Origin: an uncultured Victivallales bacterium
Lineage (GTDB): Bacteria; Verrucomicrobiota; Lentisphaeria; Oligosphaerales; JAFGRS01
Length of the DNA: 10,097 nt
NCBI GenBank assembly: GCA_903834675.1
Contig: CAILKC010000648.1
Location: forward strand, 1-10,097
Reading direction: 5' to 3'
Shown: piece by piece, positions 1 through 6,375 of the stretch
Position numbering within the stretch: the stretch's first letter is position 1
How the letters are laid out: each line of letters starts with the position of its first letter
Notes under the pieces: model-generated
What the model saw: the letters and a program-made list of their open reading frames with translations, nothing else
Databases searched by the model: none
What the model was told of the DNA's origin: nothing
Position numbers and translations under genes: made by a program

Positions 1-43
1 CGCCGTCAGGCATGGCACAGGCGCCAAGCCAAAGCGGTGTCGC

Positions 44-60
44 GGTCGCCGCCGGCGACC
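44..60. repeat. Perfect 7-bp inverted repeat, hairpin
   Basis: GGTCGCC, a 3-base spacer GCC, then GGCGACC. This would fold as a tight G+C-rich hairpin in RNA. Only TT follows on the + strand, so a classical intrinsic terminator is not shown. It could be the end of an upstream gene outside the window, or chance in G+C-rich DNA. Confidence 0.4.
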
Positions 61-265
61 TTGCCACACGCATTCCACATGGCCGGCACGCGATATGGAG
101 TGCGTGCGGCAGAGGGCTGCGGACGCGGCCCGTCGACGCCGCTTTCACTGCCGACGGGACGACGGCGGTCGTTTCTTGAAACAGCCCCGGGGCTGCGCCC
201 TACCTTCTTCCAACCTGGCGCGTCAGGCCGTTGGCGCGCTGTCGCGAGCGGCGTCGCGGCCCAGC

Positions 266-298
266 TTTCGCCGCGGTTGTGCTTGCCTTGCGGCGAAA
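266..298. repeat. Perfect 9-bp inverted repeat with 15-base loop
   Basis: TTTCGCCGC at 266-274 is matched exactly by its reverse complement GCGGCGAAA at 290-298. It lies about 110 bases before the start of the first amidohydrolase gene. It could be an operator bound by a dimeric regulator or a hairpin in the mRNA leader. No U-run follows, so it is not an obvious terminator. Confidence 0.45.
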
Positions 299-408
299 CG
301 GGGGTTGGTTATCAGGCGCGGATTCAGTACGCCCGGGTGTCGTCACCCCGCCGCCTTCCGGCGCTGTGCCGGTGCGTGTACGGGTGGGCAAGAGGCACAA
401 AGGAAGCC

Positions 409-1206
409 ATGAGAACGCGAATCCCCGAGGAAATCGACTGCATCGACATACACAACCACGTCTCGCGTGGCCGGGACGGTCGCCTCGACCGCGAGCGAGC
501 GCAGTCCCTGCTGGACGGCGCCGCGCGCCTGGGCATTCGTCGCCTCTGCGTGTCGGAGCCCTTGACCTCCGATTCGCCGAGCCCCGACGAGGTGCGGCGG
601 GCCAATGACACCGTGCTGGCGGCCATGGAGATGAGCCCCCGCTTTATCGGCTTCTGCTTCGTCAACCCGGGTTATGCTCGTGAGGCGGTGGCGGAGATCC
701 GCCGCTGTGTCGTCGCGGGTGGGATGCGTGGGGTGAAACTCTACCACCAGTACCTGGTCTGCGACCCGGCGCAGACGGCAGTGATGGAGTGCGCCGCCGA
801 GATCGGCGTACCGGTTCTGATGCATGCCGGGAAGGTGACGGACTCCTTGACCCAGCGGCTGCAGCCACGACTCAGCCACGCGGCGCACTTCTGCCGAGCG
901 GCGGCGCTGTTTCCACGCACGATCTTGATCCAGGGCCACATCGGCGGTGGCGGTGACTGGGAATGGAATCTGCGGCAGCTGGAGACCCGCCCCGGGGTGT
1001 ACCTCGATCTCAGCGGCAGTGTGATCGATGCCGGGATCGTGGCGCGTACGCTGGCGGCGCTGGGCGTGGAGCGCGTGCTGTTTGCCACCGACGGTTCGCT
1101 CGAAGAGGGGGTCGGCAAACTGCTCGAGGCCGAACTCTCGGACGCGGAACTGCGGCTCGTCTGTCAGGGCAACGCGGAGCGCATTCTTGGGCTGGGGAGG
1201 AACTGA
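409..1206 (+). CDS. Amidohydrolase family protein (amidohydrolase_2-like TIM barrel)
   Basis: 265-residue protein of the metal-dependent hydrolase superfamily, probably cytoplasmic (no signal peptide); substrate unknown. Visible motifs fit the family in order: an N-terminal DIHNH metal motif (H15, H17) on the first strand, GVKLY with K110, LMHAG with H139, IQGHIGGGG with H177, and FATDGS with D228, followed by the usual GNAERILGL ending. The set of metal ligands appears complete, so it should be active as a hydrolase, lactonase or decarboxylase. The ATG at 409 is chosen because AAAGGAAG sits just upstream and the HxH motif then falls at the usual place near the N-terminus; the longer upstream frame is not credible. 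The next gene begins 3 bases after the stop, so the two are almost certainly co-transcribed. Confidence 0.88.
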   Translation: MRTRIPEEIDCIDIHNHVSRGRDGRLDRERAQSLLDGAARLGIRRLCVSEPLTSDSPSPDEVRRANDTVLAAMEMSPRFIGFCFVNPGYAREAVAEIRRCVVAGGMRGVKLYHQYLVCDPAQTAVMECAAEIGVPVLMHAGKVTDSLTQRLQPRLSHAAHFCRAAALFPRTILIQGHIGGGGDWEWNLRQLETRPGVYLDLSGSVIDAGIVARTLAALGVERVLFATDGSLEEGVGKLLEAELSDAELRLVCQGNAERILGLGRN

Positions 1207-1209
1207 ACC

Positions 1210-1986
1210 ATGTTCGACGTCAACACGGCCATCGGCCATTGGCCCTTTCGGCGCATTCCCAACCAGCGCGCCGACGAGTTGCGGGCGCTGCTGGAGGCGC
1301 GTGGCATCCAGGGTGCGGCCGTGGCTCACACGCACGGCCTCTTCTACATGAACTGCCACGACGCCAACCTTGAACTCGCCGACGCCGTGGCGGCGCACGC
1401 CGGCTTCTTCGTGGGCGTGGCGACCTTGAATCCGACTTACGCAGCCTGGGAGCGCGACCTGGCGACCTGCGTGCAGCGCCTGGGCTTGCGGGCGCTGCGA
1501 CTGGTGCCGCAGTACCACGGCTACCGCCTCAGCGACACGCCGGCGCTGGACCTGGCCCGCGCCGCCAGCGCCGCGGGGATGGCGTTGGTGCTGCCGCACC
1601 GGGTGGTCGATGTGCGCCAGCGCCACTGGCTGGACACCGAGCAGACCACGGCGCTGAGCGAGGTCCTCGGACTGTGCCGGGCCGTGCCCGAAGCCCGGGT
1701 GCTGCTGACCGAATGGGCGGGCCCGGCAACGGCCCTGGTCACGGCTACCGGCCAGCCCTTGTGCCCGAACCTCTACATCGAGACCTCACGCCTGCCCTCG
1801 GCCTACGGGCAAACGCTGAGCCAGATCGTCAAGGCTCTGGGCGCCTCGCAGGTGCTCTTTGGCTCGGGAGCACCGTTCAAAGAGGTACGCCCGGCGCTGC
1901 TGAAACTGGAGCACGCCGAACTCGCTCCCGCCGAGCGCGAAGGGGTGGCTGGCGGCAGTGCCCGGAGCTGGCTCGGGCTTAGTTGA
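1210..1986 (+). CDS. Amidohydrolase-fold protein with degenerate metal site
   Basis: 258-residue relative of the preceding protein. GGGGAGG at 1194-1200, inside the end of the previous gene, gives a 9-base spacing to the ATG. The fold is supported by parallel segments in the same order: LNPTYAAWERDL matches VNPGYAREAVAEI upstream, and LRALRLVPQYHGY matches MRGVKLYHQY. The catalytic residues are largely gone: the N-terminal HxH is replaced by DVNTAIG (residues 3-9), the lysine by R97, the HxG position by LLTEWAG, and the aspartate by glycine in LFGSGAP (G220). Only H130 (LVLPHR) seems kept. I infer a non-catalytic partner subunit or an enzyme with a different, possibly metal-independent, chemistry. 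Its stop overlaps the 3' end of the opposing ald gene by 8 bases. Confidence 0.83.
   Translation: MFDVNTAIGHWPFRRIPNQRADELRALLEARGIQGAAVAHTHGLFYMNCHDANLELADAVAAHAGFFVGVATLNPTYAAWERDLATCVQRLGLRALRLVPQYHGYRLSDTPALDLARAASAAGMALVLPHRVVDVRQRHWLDTEQTTALSEVLGLCRAVPEARVLLTEWAGPATALVTATGQPLCPNLYIETSRLPSAYGQTLSQIVKALGASQVLFGSGAPFKEVRPALLKLEHAELAPAEREGVAGGSARSWLGLS
1960..1978 (+). terminator. Possible weak hairpin at the end of the amidohydrolase pair
   Basis: GCCCG-g-AGC pairs with GCTCGGGC, giving an 8-bp stem with one bulged base and a very small loop, followed by TTAGTT. It lies inside the last codons of the second amidohydrolase, where the two convergent transcription units meet. The lack of a proper U-run makes this a weak call. 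Confidence 0.2.
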
Positions 1987-3094
1987 GCAGGGTTGCCAGG
2001 GGGGTATGGGGCAGGCCGAGCGCCTGGGCGACACTGGCGTAGACGCAGTGGCCTTGGTAGGTATTGAGGCCCTTGGCCAGAGCCGCGACCTGGCGCACCG
2101 CCTGCTCCAGGCCCAGGTCGGCGAGCTTGAGGCCGTAGGGCAGGGTGCTGCTGGTGAGCGCCCGGGTGGAGGTGAGAGCCACCGCTCCCGGCATATTGGT
2201 GACGCAGTAGTGGACGATGCCCTGCTCGATATAGATCGGCTCGTCGTGGGTGGTCGGCCGACTGGTCTCCAGGCAGCCGCCCTGGTCGATGGCGACGTCC
2301 ACCACGACCGCGCCGAGCTTCATCAAGGCCAGTTGCGCGCGGGTGACCAGGTAGGGGGCTTTGGCGCCGTGGACCAGCACCGCCCCGATCAGCAGGTCGC
2401 ATTGGCGCAGAACGCTCTCGAGGTTGGCCTGGGTGCTGTACAGGGTGGTGATGCGGCCCGCGAAGATATCATCGAGATAGGCCAAGCGCTGGGCATCGAT
2501 GTCGAGCACGGTGACTTCGGCGCCCATGCCGACCGCCATTTTGCAGGCATTGAGGCCGACGACTCCGGCGCCGATGATGACGACCTTGCCGCGTTCCACG
2601 CCGGGCACGCCGCCCAGCAGGATGCCCCGGCCGCCGTAGCGCTTCTCCAGGTACTTGGCCCCCTCCTGCACCGCCAGTCGGCCCGCGATCTGGCTCATGG
2701 GCGTGAGGCAGGGCAGTTGTCCGGCGGCGGTCTCGATGGTTTCATAGGCCACGCCGCTGACGCGGGCCTGCAGCAGGGCGGCGGTCACCTCGCGCTCGGC
2801 GGCCAAGTGCAGATAGGTGAAGAGGATCAGCCCCGGCCGAAAGTGCGGGAACTCGGTTGCCTGCGGCTCTTTCACCTTCACCATCAGGTCCACGGCCGAC
2901 CACACCTCGGCGGCGCGGTCGACCACGGTCGCCCCGGCTGCGGTGTACTCGTGGTCGCAGAACCCGGCCGCGTCGCCGGCGCCGCGTTCGACCAGCACGC
3001 GGTGGCCATGCCCGCAGTAAGCCCGGGCACACTGTGGCGTCAGCCCGACACGGTACTCATGTTTCTTGATTTCGCGCACGGTTCCAATGATCAT
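1979..3094 (-). CDS. ald: Alanine dehydrogenase
   Basis: 371-residue NAD-dependent L-alanine dehydrogenase (EC 1.4.1.1), interconverting L-alanine with pyruvate and ammonia in the cytoplasm. The start [20 protein letters not shown] is typical of the family, and 371 residues matches the usual length. Residues known to bind substrate or catalyse in characterised enzymes are present at matching positions: R15, K75 (VKVKEP), H96 (TYLHLA) and D270 (VDVAIDQGG). The nucleotide-binding Rossmann motif is [10 protein letters not shown] (171-180). The frame stays open upstream to 3292, but the ATG at 3094 has GGAGG at 3104-3108 with 9-base spacing, and the upstream residues do not look like protein. It lies 80 bases after the Nudix gene on the same strand and may share its transcript or have its own promoter. 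Close relatives such as transhydrogenase alpha subunit are less likely given length and motifs. Confidence 0.95.
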   Translation of the reverse strand: MIIGTVREIKKHEYRVGLTPQCARAYCGHGHRVLVERGAGDAAGFCDHEYTAAGATVVDRAAEVWSAVDLMVKVKEPQATEFPHFRPGLILFTYLHLAAEREVTAALLQARVSGVAYETIETAAGQLPCLTPMSQIAGRLAVQEGAKYLEKRYGGRGILLGGVPGVERGKVVIIGAGVVGLNACKMAVGMGAEVTVLDIDAQRLAYLDDIFAGRITTLYSTQANLESVLRQCDLLIGAVLVHGAKAPYLVTRAQLALMKLGAVVVDVAIDQGGCLETSRPTTHDEPIYIEQGIVHYCVTNMPGAVALTSTRALTSSTLPYGLKLADLGLEQAVRQVAALAKGLNTYQGHCVYASVAQALGLPHTPLATLLN

Positions 3095-3145
3095 CTCGAT
3101 GGTCCTCCGCGATGGCGCTGAACCCTCAGGTCTGGCTCGGAGAGC

Positions 3146-3160
3146 ACTCCTTGCAGGAGT
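3146..3160. repeat. Small perfect inverted repeat in the Nudix-ald gap
   Basis: ACTCCT, loop TGC, AGGAGT: a 6-bp stem in the 80-base space between the Nudix stop and the ald start. A second short palindrome, TCTGATTCAGA, spans the Nudix stop region. Either could be a weak mRNA hairpin between two co-transcribed genes. Neither has a U-run, so termination is not supported. Confidence 0.25.
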
Positions 3161-3174
3161 CGCCCTACTCTGAT

Positions 3175-3663
3175 TCAGAAACGCTGGTAGGTCCAGCTCT
3201 TCGGGTGCTCGCCCTCGTAGGGCATGTAGCCATGGAAGGGGCGCGGGTCGCCGTCGAACACCAGCGGCAGGAAGAGGCGGTCGCCCTCCCACATGGGCAG
3301 CTCCGACATCCGGGCGAGCTCAACCCAGGAGAGGGGTCCTTCCTCGCTGCGCTCCCGCGGCGTGCCGCTGAAGCTGTCGATCAGGAAGACGAAGCCCAGC
3401 CAGTCCTGGCCGGAGCTGCCAAAGCCGGTCCAGTTAATGGTGCCACGGAGCTGCATGCGCACGACCTCGAGGCCGGCTTCTTCGCGGATTTCGCGCAGCA
3501 TGCAGGCCGCCACGCCCTCGCTGGGTTCCATGCGGCCACCCAGGCCGTTGTACTTGCCGAACTGTTCATCGCCGCTGCGGCTGACGCGGTGGGTCAGGAG
3601 GACGCGGGTGCGGTCCGGCGAGAGGACGTAGCCGAGGGTACTGAGGATGGGGCGATAGTCCAT
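3175..3663 (-). CDS. Nudix hydrolase, MutT/8-oxo-dGTP diphosphatase-like
   Basis: 162-residue Nudix protein, expected to hydrolyse a nucleoside diphosphate linked to another moiety; 8-oxo-dGTP or related oxidised nucleotides are the likeliest substrates by similarity, but the substrate cannot be fixed from sequence. The full Nudix box runs from G43 to L65 in the form G-x5-E-x7-R-E-x-x-E-E-x-G, with metal ligands E58, E61 and E62 in REIREEAGL. The preceding KYNGLGGRMEPSEG is typical of MutT-like members. The ATG lies 3 bases after the ispD stop, with TGAGG in the end of ispD 8 bases upstream, which points to co-transcription and probably coupled translation. The C-terminal tail (FHGYMPYEGEHPKSWTYQRF) is outside the catalytic box. 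Confidence 0.9.
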   Translation of the reverse strand: MDYRPILSTLGYVLSPDRTRVLLTHRVSRSGDEQFGKYNGLGGRMEPSEGVAACMLREIREEAGLEVVRMQLRGTINWTGFGSSGQDWLGFVFLIDSFSGTPRERSEEGPLSWVELARMSELPMWEGDRLFLPLVFDGDPRPFHGYMPYEGEHPKSWTYQRF

Positions 3664-3666
3664 GGT

Positions 3667-4386
3667 TCAGGCCTCAGGCGTGGGATCCTGATCGAGCAGG
3701 AGTCTGACGATGGCGGCATCGGTGCGGTGCGTCACCTTCGGGTTGGGGAGGAGGGACTCGACCAGGTGTACCGGCAGCCCCAGCGCTTCGATGGCCGAGG
3801 CCTCGTCGGTGGGGTCTCGTCCCGAGCGCAGGGCCTCCGCATAGGCACGTTTGAGATCGGCGAGTCGGAAGACCTGCGGGGTTTCGGCCGCCCACAAGGC
3901 AGCGCGGTCGGGGGTGGCGATAACGCAGCCCGCGGCGTCGGCCAGCTTGATCGTGTCGGTGACGTGTCGTGCCGCGACGCCGGAGCCGTATTGCCGTGCG
4001 GCGGCGACGCAACGGCAGAGCAGATCGACAGAGGACAGCGGCCGCGCCGCGTCCTGCACGGCCACCAGGCTAAGCTCAGTCGGCAGTGCCTCAAGGCCAC
4101 GGCACACGGACCCGGCCCGCGTGTCGGCTCCGGCCACGACCGTGATGCGCAGGCCATCAGGGAGAGCCCGGAGAGCCTGGCGGAAGCGCTCTTGCACGGC
4201 CTCGTTGACGACGAGCACCATGCGCTCGGTGGGGATCACGGCGGCAAAGACGCGCAGGGAACGCAGGAACAGCGGCTCGCCCCCCAAGGGCTCAAACAAC
4301 TTGCTGCGCGCTAGGCTGTAGCGGCTACCGGATCCAGCGGCGGCGACCACTAGCCCCAGGTCGGCAAAGGGGGCCGTGGCACTCAT
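3667..4386 (-). CDS. ispD: 2-C-methyl-D-erythritol 4-phosphate cytidylyltransferase
   Basis: 239-residue enzyme of the MEP pathway to isoprenoids (EC 2.7.7.60), joining CTP and methylerythritol phosphate in the cytoplasm. Family motifs are in order: the nucleotide loop VVAAAGSGSRY with K29 (SKLFEPLGG), the DTRAGSV segment, VAVQDAARP, VTDTIK, DRAALWAAETPQVF with R161, TDEASAIEALG, and NPKVT with K217. R161 and K217 correspond to the catalytic Arg and Lys of the E. coli enzyme. Length is close to E. coli IspD (236). The ATG at 4386 overlaps the nadB stop as ATGA, a common coupling arrangement. A GTG two codons earlier (4392) is the alternative and sits closer to the GGAG upstream; the choice changes only two residues. 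Confidence 0.95.
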   Translation of the reverse strand: MSATAPFADLGLVVAAAGSGSRYSLARSKLFEPLGGEPLFLRSLRVFAAVIPTERMVLVVNEAVQERFRQALRALPDGLRITVVAGADTRAGSVCRGLEALPTELSLVAVQDAARPLSSVDLLCRCVAAARQYGSGVAARHVTDTIKLADAAGCVIATPDRAALWAAETPQVFRLADLKRAYAEALRSGRDPTDEASAIEALGLPVHLVESLLPNPKVTHRTDAAIVRLLLDQDPTPEA

Positions 4387-6050
4387 TCGCACCAGATCTC
4401 CATCTTGGTCGGTCGCCGCAGCATGGTGTCGCGACCGCGCGAGGCCGGGTCCGCCATGGGATAGTCCAAGTTGTAGTGCAGGCCTCGGCTCTCCTGGCGG
4501 GCCAGGGCGCAGTCGATGATGATTTCGGCCACGGAGGCGAGGTTGCGCAGTTCGACCAGGTCGGGGGTCAGGATGAAGTCCCAGTAGTACTTCTCGATTT
4601 CCTTACGGATCAGACGGATACGGTTCTTGGCGCGCTCCAGTCGTTTGTTGGAGCGGACGATACCGACGTAATCCCACATCAGGCGGCGGATTTCCTGCCA
4701 ATTGTGGGTGATGACGATCTGCTCGTCGGAATCGACGGCATTGCCACGGGACCAGTCGGGGATGCTGGCGGCATCGATATCGGGGGGGGCCGCGGTCTGG
4801 CTGCGACTGTGGGCGATGGCGTTGTGAGCAACCACCATGGCTTCGAGCAGGCTGTTGCTAGCCAGCCGGTTGGCGCCGTGCAGGCCGGTGCAGCCCACTT
4901 CGCCGACGGCGTACAGGCGGCCGACGGTCGTGCAGCCGTTCACATCGGTACGAACGCCGCCGCAGCAGTAGTGCGCCGCGGGCACGACCGGGATGAGGTC
5001 ATGGGCCAGGTTGAAGCCGAAGTGCTCACAGGCCGCAAAGATGTTCGGGAAGCGGCGTTTCAGGAAGCTCTCCGGGTGGTGCCGGATGTCCAGGTAGGCG
5101 CAGGCCTCGCCGCTACGTTTGAGCTCGTTGTCGATCGCACGGGCCACGATGTCGCGCGGCGCGAGACTGCCCATCGGGTGATAGGCCTCCATGAACTCGA
5201 CGAACTCGCCCCGACGCTTGACCTTCAGCACCGCTCCCTCGCCCCGGACTGCCTCGCTGATGAGGAACGACTTGGCCTCCGGGTGCCACAGGCAGGTGGG
5301 ATGGAACTGGAAGAACTCCATGTTGCGGATATCGGCGCTGGCGCGGTAGGCGAGGCCGATGCCATCGCCGGTGGCCACGTCGGGGTTGCTGGTATAGAGG
5401 TAGACCTTGGCCGCGCCGCCGGTGGCAAGGACGGTGAAGCGGCTGAGGCAGGTCTTGATCTGGCCGCTGCGCCGGTCCATGACGTAGGCGCCCAGGCAGC
5501 AGTTCTCACCCTGCCAACTGATGTGACGGGTGCTGATCAGGTCAACGGCCAAGTGGTGTTCAAGGACGGTGATGGCAGGGACCTCGCGGCAACGAGCGAT
5601 GAGCACCTCGACGATGGCTCTGCCGGTGATGTCTCCGGCGTGCAGCACGCGTCGGCGGGTGTGGCCGCCCTCGCGCCCGAGGTCGAACTCGCCGGCATCC
5701 TGGCCGTTGACGTCGTCGGCCACGTCGCCGCGGCGGGTGAAGTGCAGGCCCCAGCTCTCCAGGTCGCGGACGCGGTCAGGGCCGGCCCGGACGATGTCTC
5801 TGACCACGTCGGGTCGGCACAGTCCGGCGCCCGCGTTCAGGGTGTCCTGGACGTGCGACTCAAAGGTGTCTTCCTCGGTGATGACGCAAGCGATGCCGCC
5901 CTGGGCATACTTGGTGTTGCACTCATCGGCCGTGGTCTTGGTGACGACGACAACGCTGCCGTAGGCGGCTGCCTTCAAGGCGGCGGTAAGTCCGGCCAAG
6001 CCAGAGCCGATGACGAGGTAGTCACAGCTGATTCGATCAGTGCCATCCAT
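4383..6050 (-). CDS. nadB: L-aspartate oxidase
   Basis: 555-residue FAD enzyme (EC 1.4.3.16) that oxidises L-aspartate to iminoaspartate, the first step of de novo NAD synthesis. The N-terminal FAD motif YLVIGSGLAGLTAAL (11-25) is followed by the flavin-site segment TKYAQGGIA, HTRRRVLHAGDITGRA, the capping-domain motifs FFQFHPT (H250), LISEAVRGEGA and LAPRDIVARAI (R299), HYCCGGV (H360), and the C-terminal GEVGCTGLHGANRLASNSLLEA. Length is normal, and the motifs favour NadB over succinate dehydrogenase flavoprotein. The start is secure: an in-frame stop lies 39 bases upstream with no other start codon between. There is no Shine-Dalgarno sequence, and a TATCTT hexamer ends 10 bases before the ATG, so the mRNA may be leaderless. 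It is the first gene of the leftward run. nadA and nadC are not in the window. Confidence 0.96.
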   Translation of the reverse strand: MDGTDRISCDYLVIGSGLAGLTAALKAAAYGSVVVVTKTTADECNTKYAQGGIACVITEEDTFESHVQDTLNAGAGLCRPDVVRDIVRAGPDRVRDLESWGLHFTRRGDVADDVNGQDAGEFDLGREGGHTRRRVLHAGDITGRAIVEVLIARCREVPAITVLEHHLAVDLISTRHISWQGENCCLGAYVMDRRSGQIKTCLSRFTVLATGGAAKVYLYTSNPDVATGDGIGLAYRASADIRNMEFFQFHPTCLWHPEAKSFLISEAVRGEGAVLKVKRRGEFVEFMEAYHPMGSLAPRDIVARAIDNELKRSGEACAYLDIRHHPESFLKRRFPNIFAACEHFGFNLAHDLIPVVPAAHYCCGGVRTDVNGCTTVGRLYAVGEVGCTGLHGANRLASNSLLEAMVVAHNAIAHSRSQTAAPPDIDAASIPDWSRGNAVDSDEQIVITHNWQEIRRLMWDYVGIVRSNKRLERAKNRIRLIRKEIEKYYWDFILTPDLVELRNLASVAEIIIDCALARQESRGLHYNLDYPMADPASRGRDTMLRRPTKMEIWCE

Positions 6051-6060
6051 AAGTACAGAG

Positions 6061-6066
6061 AAGATA
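6061..6066 (-). promoter_or_regulatory. Candidate -10 element for nadB
   Basis: On the minus strand TATCTT ends 10 bases before the nadB ATG. A start of transcription 5-7 bases downstream would leave only a few bases of leader. No good -35 hexamer lies 16-18 bases upstream, so this is either an activator-dependent or a leaderless-type promoter, or not a promoter at all. Confidence 0.35.
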
Positions 6067-6074
6067 GTGCCGCC

Positions 6075-6108
6075 GGGCGCAAGTGGCTACCCGGACCAGG
6101 GCGCAAGT
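6075..6108. repeat. 10-bp direct repeat upstream of nadB (candidate operator)
   Basis: GGGCGCAAGT occurs exactly at 6075-6084 and again at 6099-6108, a period of 24 bases. Read toward nadB the copies are ACTTGCGCCC, ending 24 and 48 bases before the ATG, that is, over and upstream of the presumed promoter. Two identical copies so near a biosynthetic promoter suggest a tandem binding site for a regulator, possibly one sensing NAD status. The regulator is unknown and I do not recognise the motif as that of a known NAD regulator. Confidence 0.45.
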
Positions 6109-6162
6109 CAGCTCCGTAGGGGTTTCTGTTTCGATCGTCTCCGCGTCCGGCGAGCAGAACGG

Positions 6163-6172
6163 GTCACGTGAC
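6163..6172. promoter_or_regulatory. 10-bp perfect palindrome
   Basis: GTCACGTGAC is fully self-complementary and lies in the middle of the divergent region, about 110 bases from nadB and 200 from the lipoprotein gene. It could be a site for a dimeric regulator. A single palindrome of this length may also be chance. Confidence 0.25.
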
Positions 6173-6215
6173 TCGTGGGGGAGACTTCCGGCGGGACGTG
6201 TCGCGAAGGCCAGAC

Positions 6216-6239
6216 GCCGCGGAGCGCTGAAAGCGCGGC
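6216..6239. repeat. Hairpin with GAA loop
   Basis: GCGCT-GAA-AGCGC forms a 5-bp stem at 6224-6236, which can be extended by GCC (6216-6218) pairing with GGC (6237-6239) across a 5-base bulge. It lies upstream of the predicted rightward promoter and has no U-run, so its role, if any, is unclear. Confidence 0.25.
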
Positions 6240-6260
6240 CATTCCTGAGCCCAGGGCACT

Positions 6261-6291
6261 CAAACCGGGTACCTGAGTAGTTACAAACCGG
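6261..6291. repeat. 8-bp direct repeat just upstream of the rightward promoter
   Basis: CAAACCGG occurs at 6261-6268 and at 6284-6291, a period of 23 bases. The second copy ends 7 bases before the -35 hexamer at 6299. This is where an activator would bind as a tandem site. ACTCA at 6258-6262 and TGAGT at 6274-6278 also form a 5-bp inverted repeat overlapping the first copy. Confidence 0.35.
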
Positions 6292-6298
6292 CTTGGGG

Positions 6299-6327
6299 TT
6301 GCCAGGGGCGGCATGGCGCACTAGGAT
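6299..6327 (+). promoter_or_regulatory. Sigma-70-type promoter for the lipoprotein unit
   Basis: TTGCCA at 6299-6304 (5 of 6 to TTGACA), a 17-base spacer, then TAGGAT at 6322-6327 (4 of 6 to TATAAT). Transcription would start at about 6334 and leave a leader of roughly 42 bases before the ATG at 6376. It is correctly oriented and is the best promoter-like match I found in the divergent gap. Confidence 0.5.
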
Positions 6328-6375
6328 TAGCGGTCGACGTTGCGCAGGGTGTGTTCCCGACGGGAGATATCAGGC

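Larger units (their letters stand above)
1..408. other. Upstream region without a convincing gene
   Basis: No coding sequence can be supported here. The frame of the first amidohydrolase stays open upstream to about position 37, but the extra 124 residues are Arg/Pro/Cys-rich, resemble no domain, and lie ahead of a well-placed ribosome site at about 399-405. The region holds two inverted repeats (44-60 and 266-298, listed separately), a 12-base palindrome AGCCCCGGGGCT at 183-194, and a -35-like TTGAAA at 176-181 with no good -10 at normal spacing. It probably carries the promoter and leader for the amidohydrolase pair and perhaps the end of an upstream unit. I could not place the transcription start. 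Confidence 0.6.
6051..6375. other. Divergent intergenic control region (nadB / lipoprotein gene)
   Basis: 325 bases with no credible gene between two divergent units. It holds a -10-like site and a 10-bp direct repeat on the nadB side, a 10-bp palindrome and a hairpin in the middle, and an 8-bp direct repeat with a good sigma-70-type promoter on the lipoprotein side; each is listed separately. The heptamer CCGGGTA occurs once near each end, reading toward the adjacent gene in each case (minus strand at 6088-6094, plus strand at 6265-6271); this may be chance. Confidence 0.7.

Noticed and set aside
37..408. N-terminal extension of the first amidohydrolase
   Set aside because: The frame is open but the residues are low-complexity Arg/Pro/Cys-rich, and the AAAGGAAG-ATG at 399-411 with the HxH motif right after it marks the true start.
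343..1626. 427-codon minus-strand frame opposite the amidohydrolases
   Set aside because: It covers two genes with clear family motifs on the + strand and shows no domain of its own.
1958..4314. Two long + strand frames (1958-3121 and 3112-4314) opposite ald, the Nudix gene and ispD
   Set aside because: Each lies wholly or almost wholly over well-supported genes on the minus strand; translations are Gly/Ala/His/Asp-rich with no recognisable motif.
4476..6119. 547-codon open frame on the + strand opposite nadB
   Set aside because: nadB is unmistakable on the other strand. The antisense frame is a by-product of G/C third positions and its translation shows no domain.
6340..6375. Upstream TTG start for the lipoprotein
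   Set aside because: The ATG at 6376 has GGGAG at 9-base spacing and gives a normal lipoprotein signal peptide; the 12 extra residues would not improve it.
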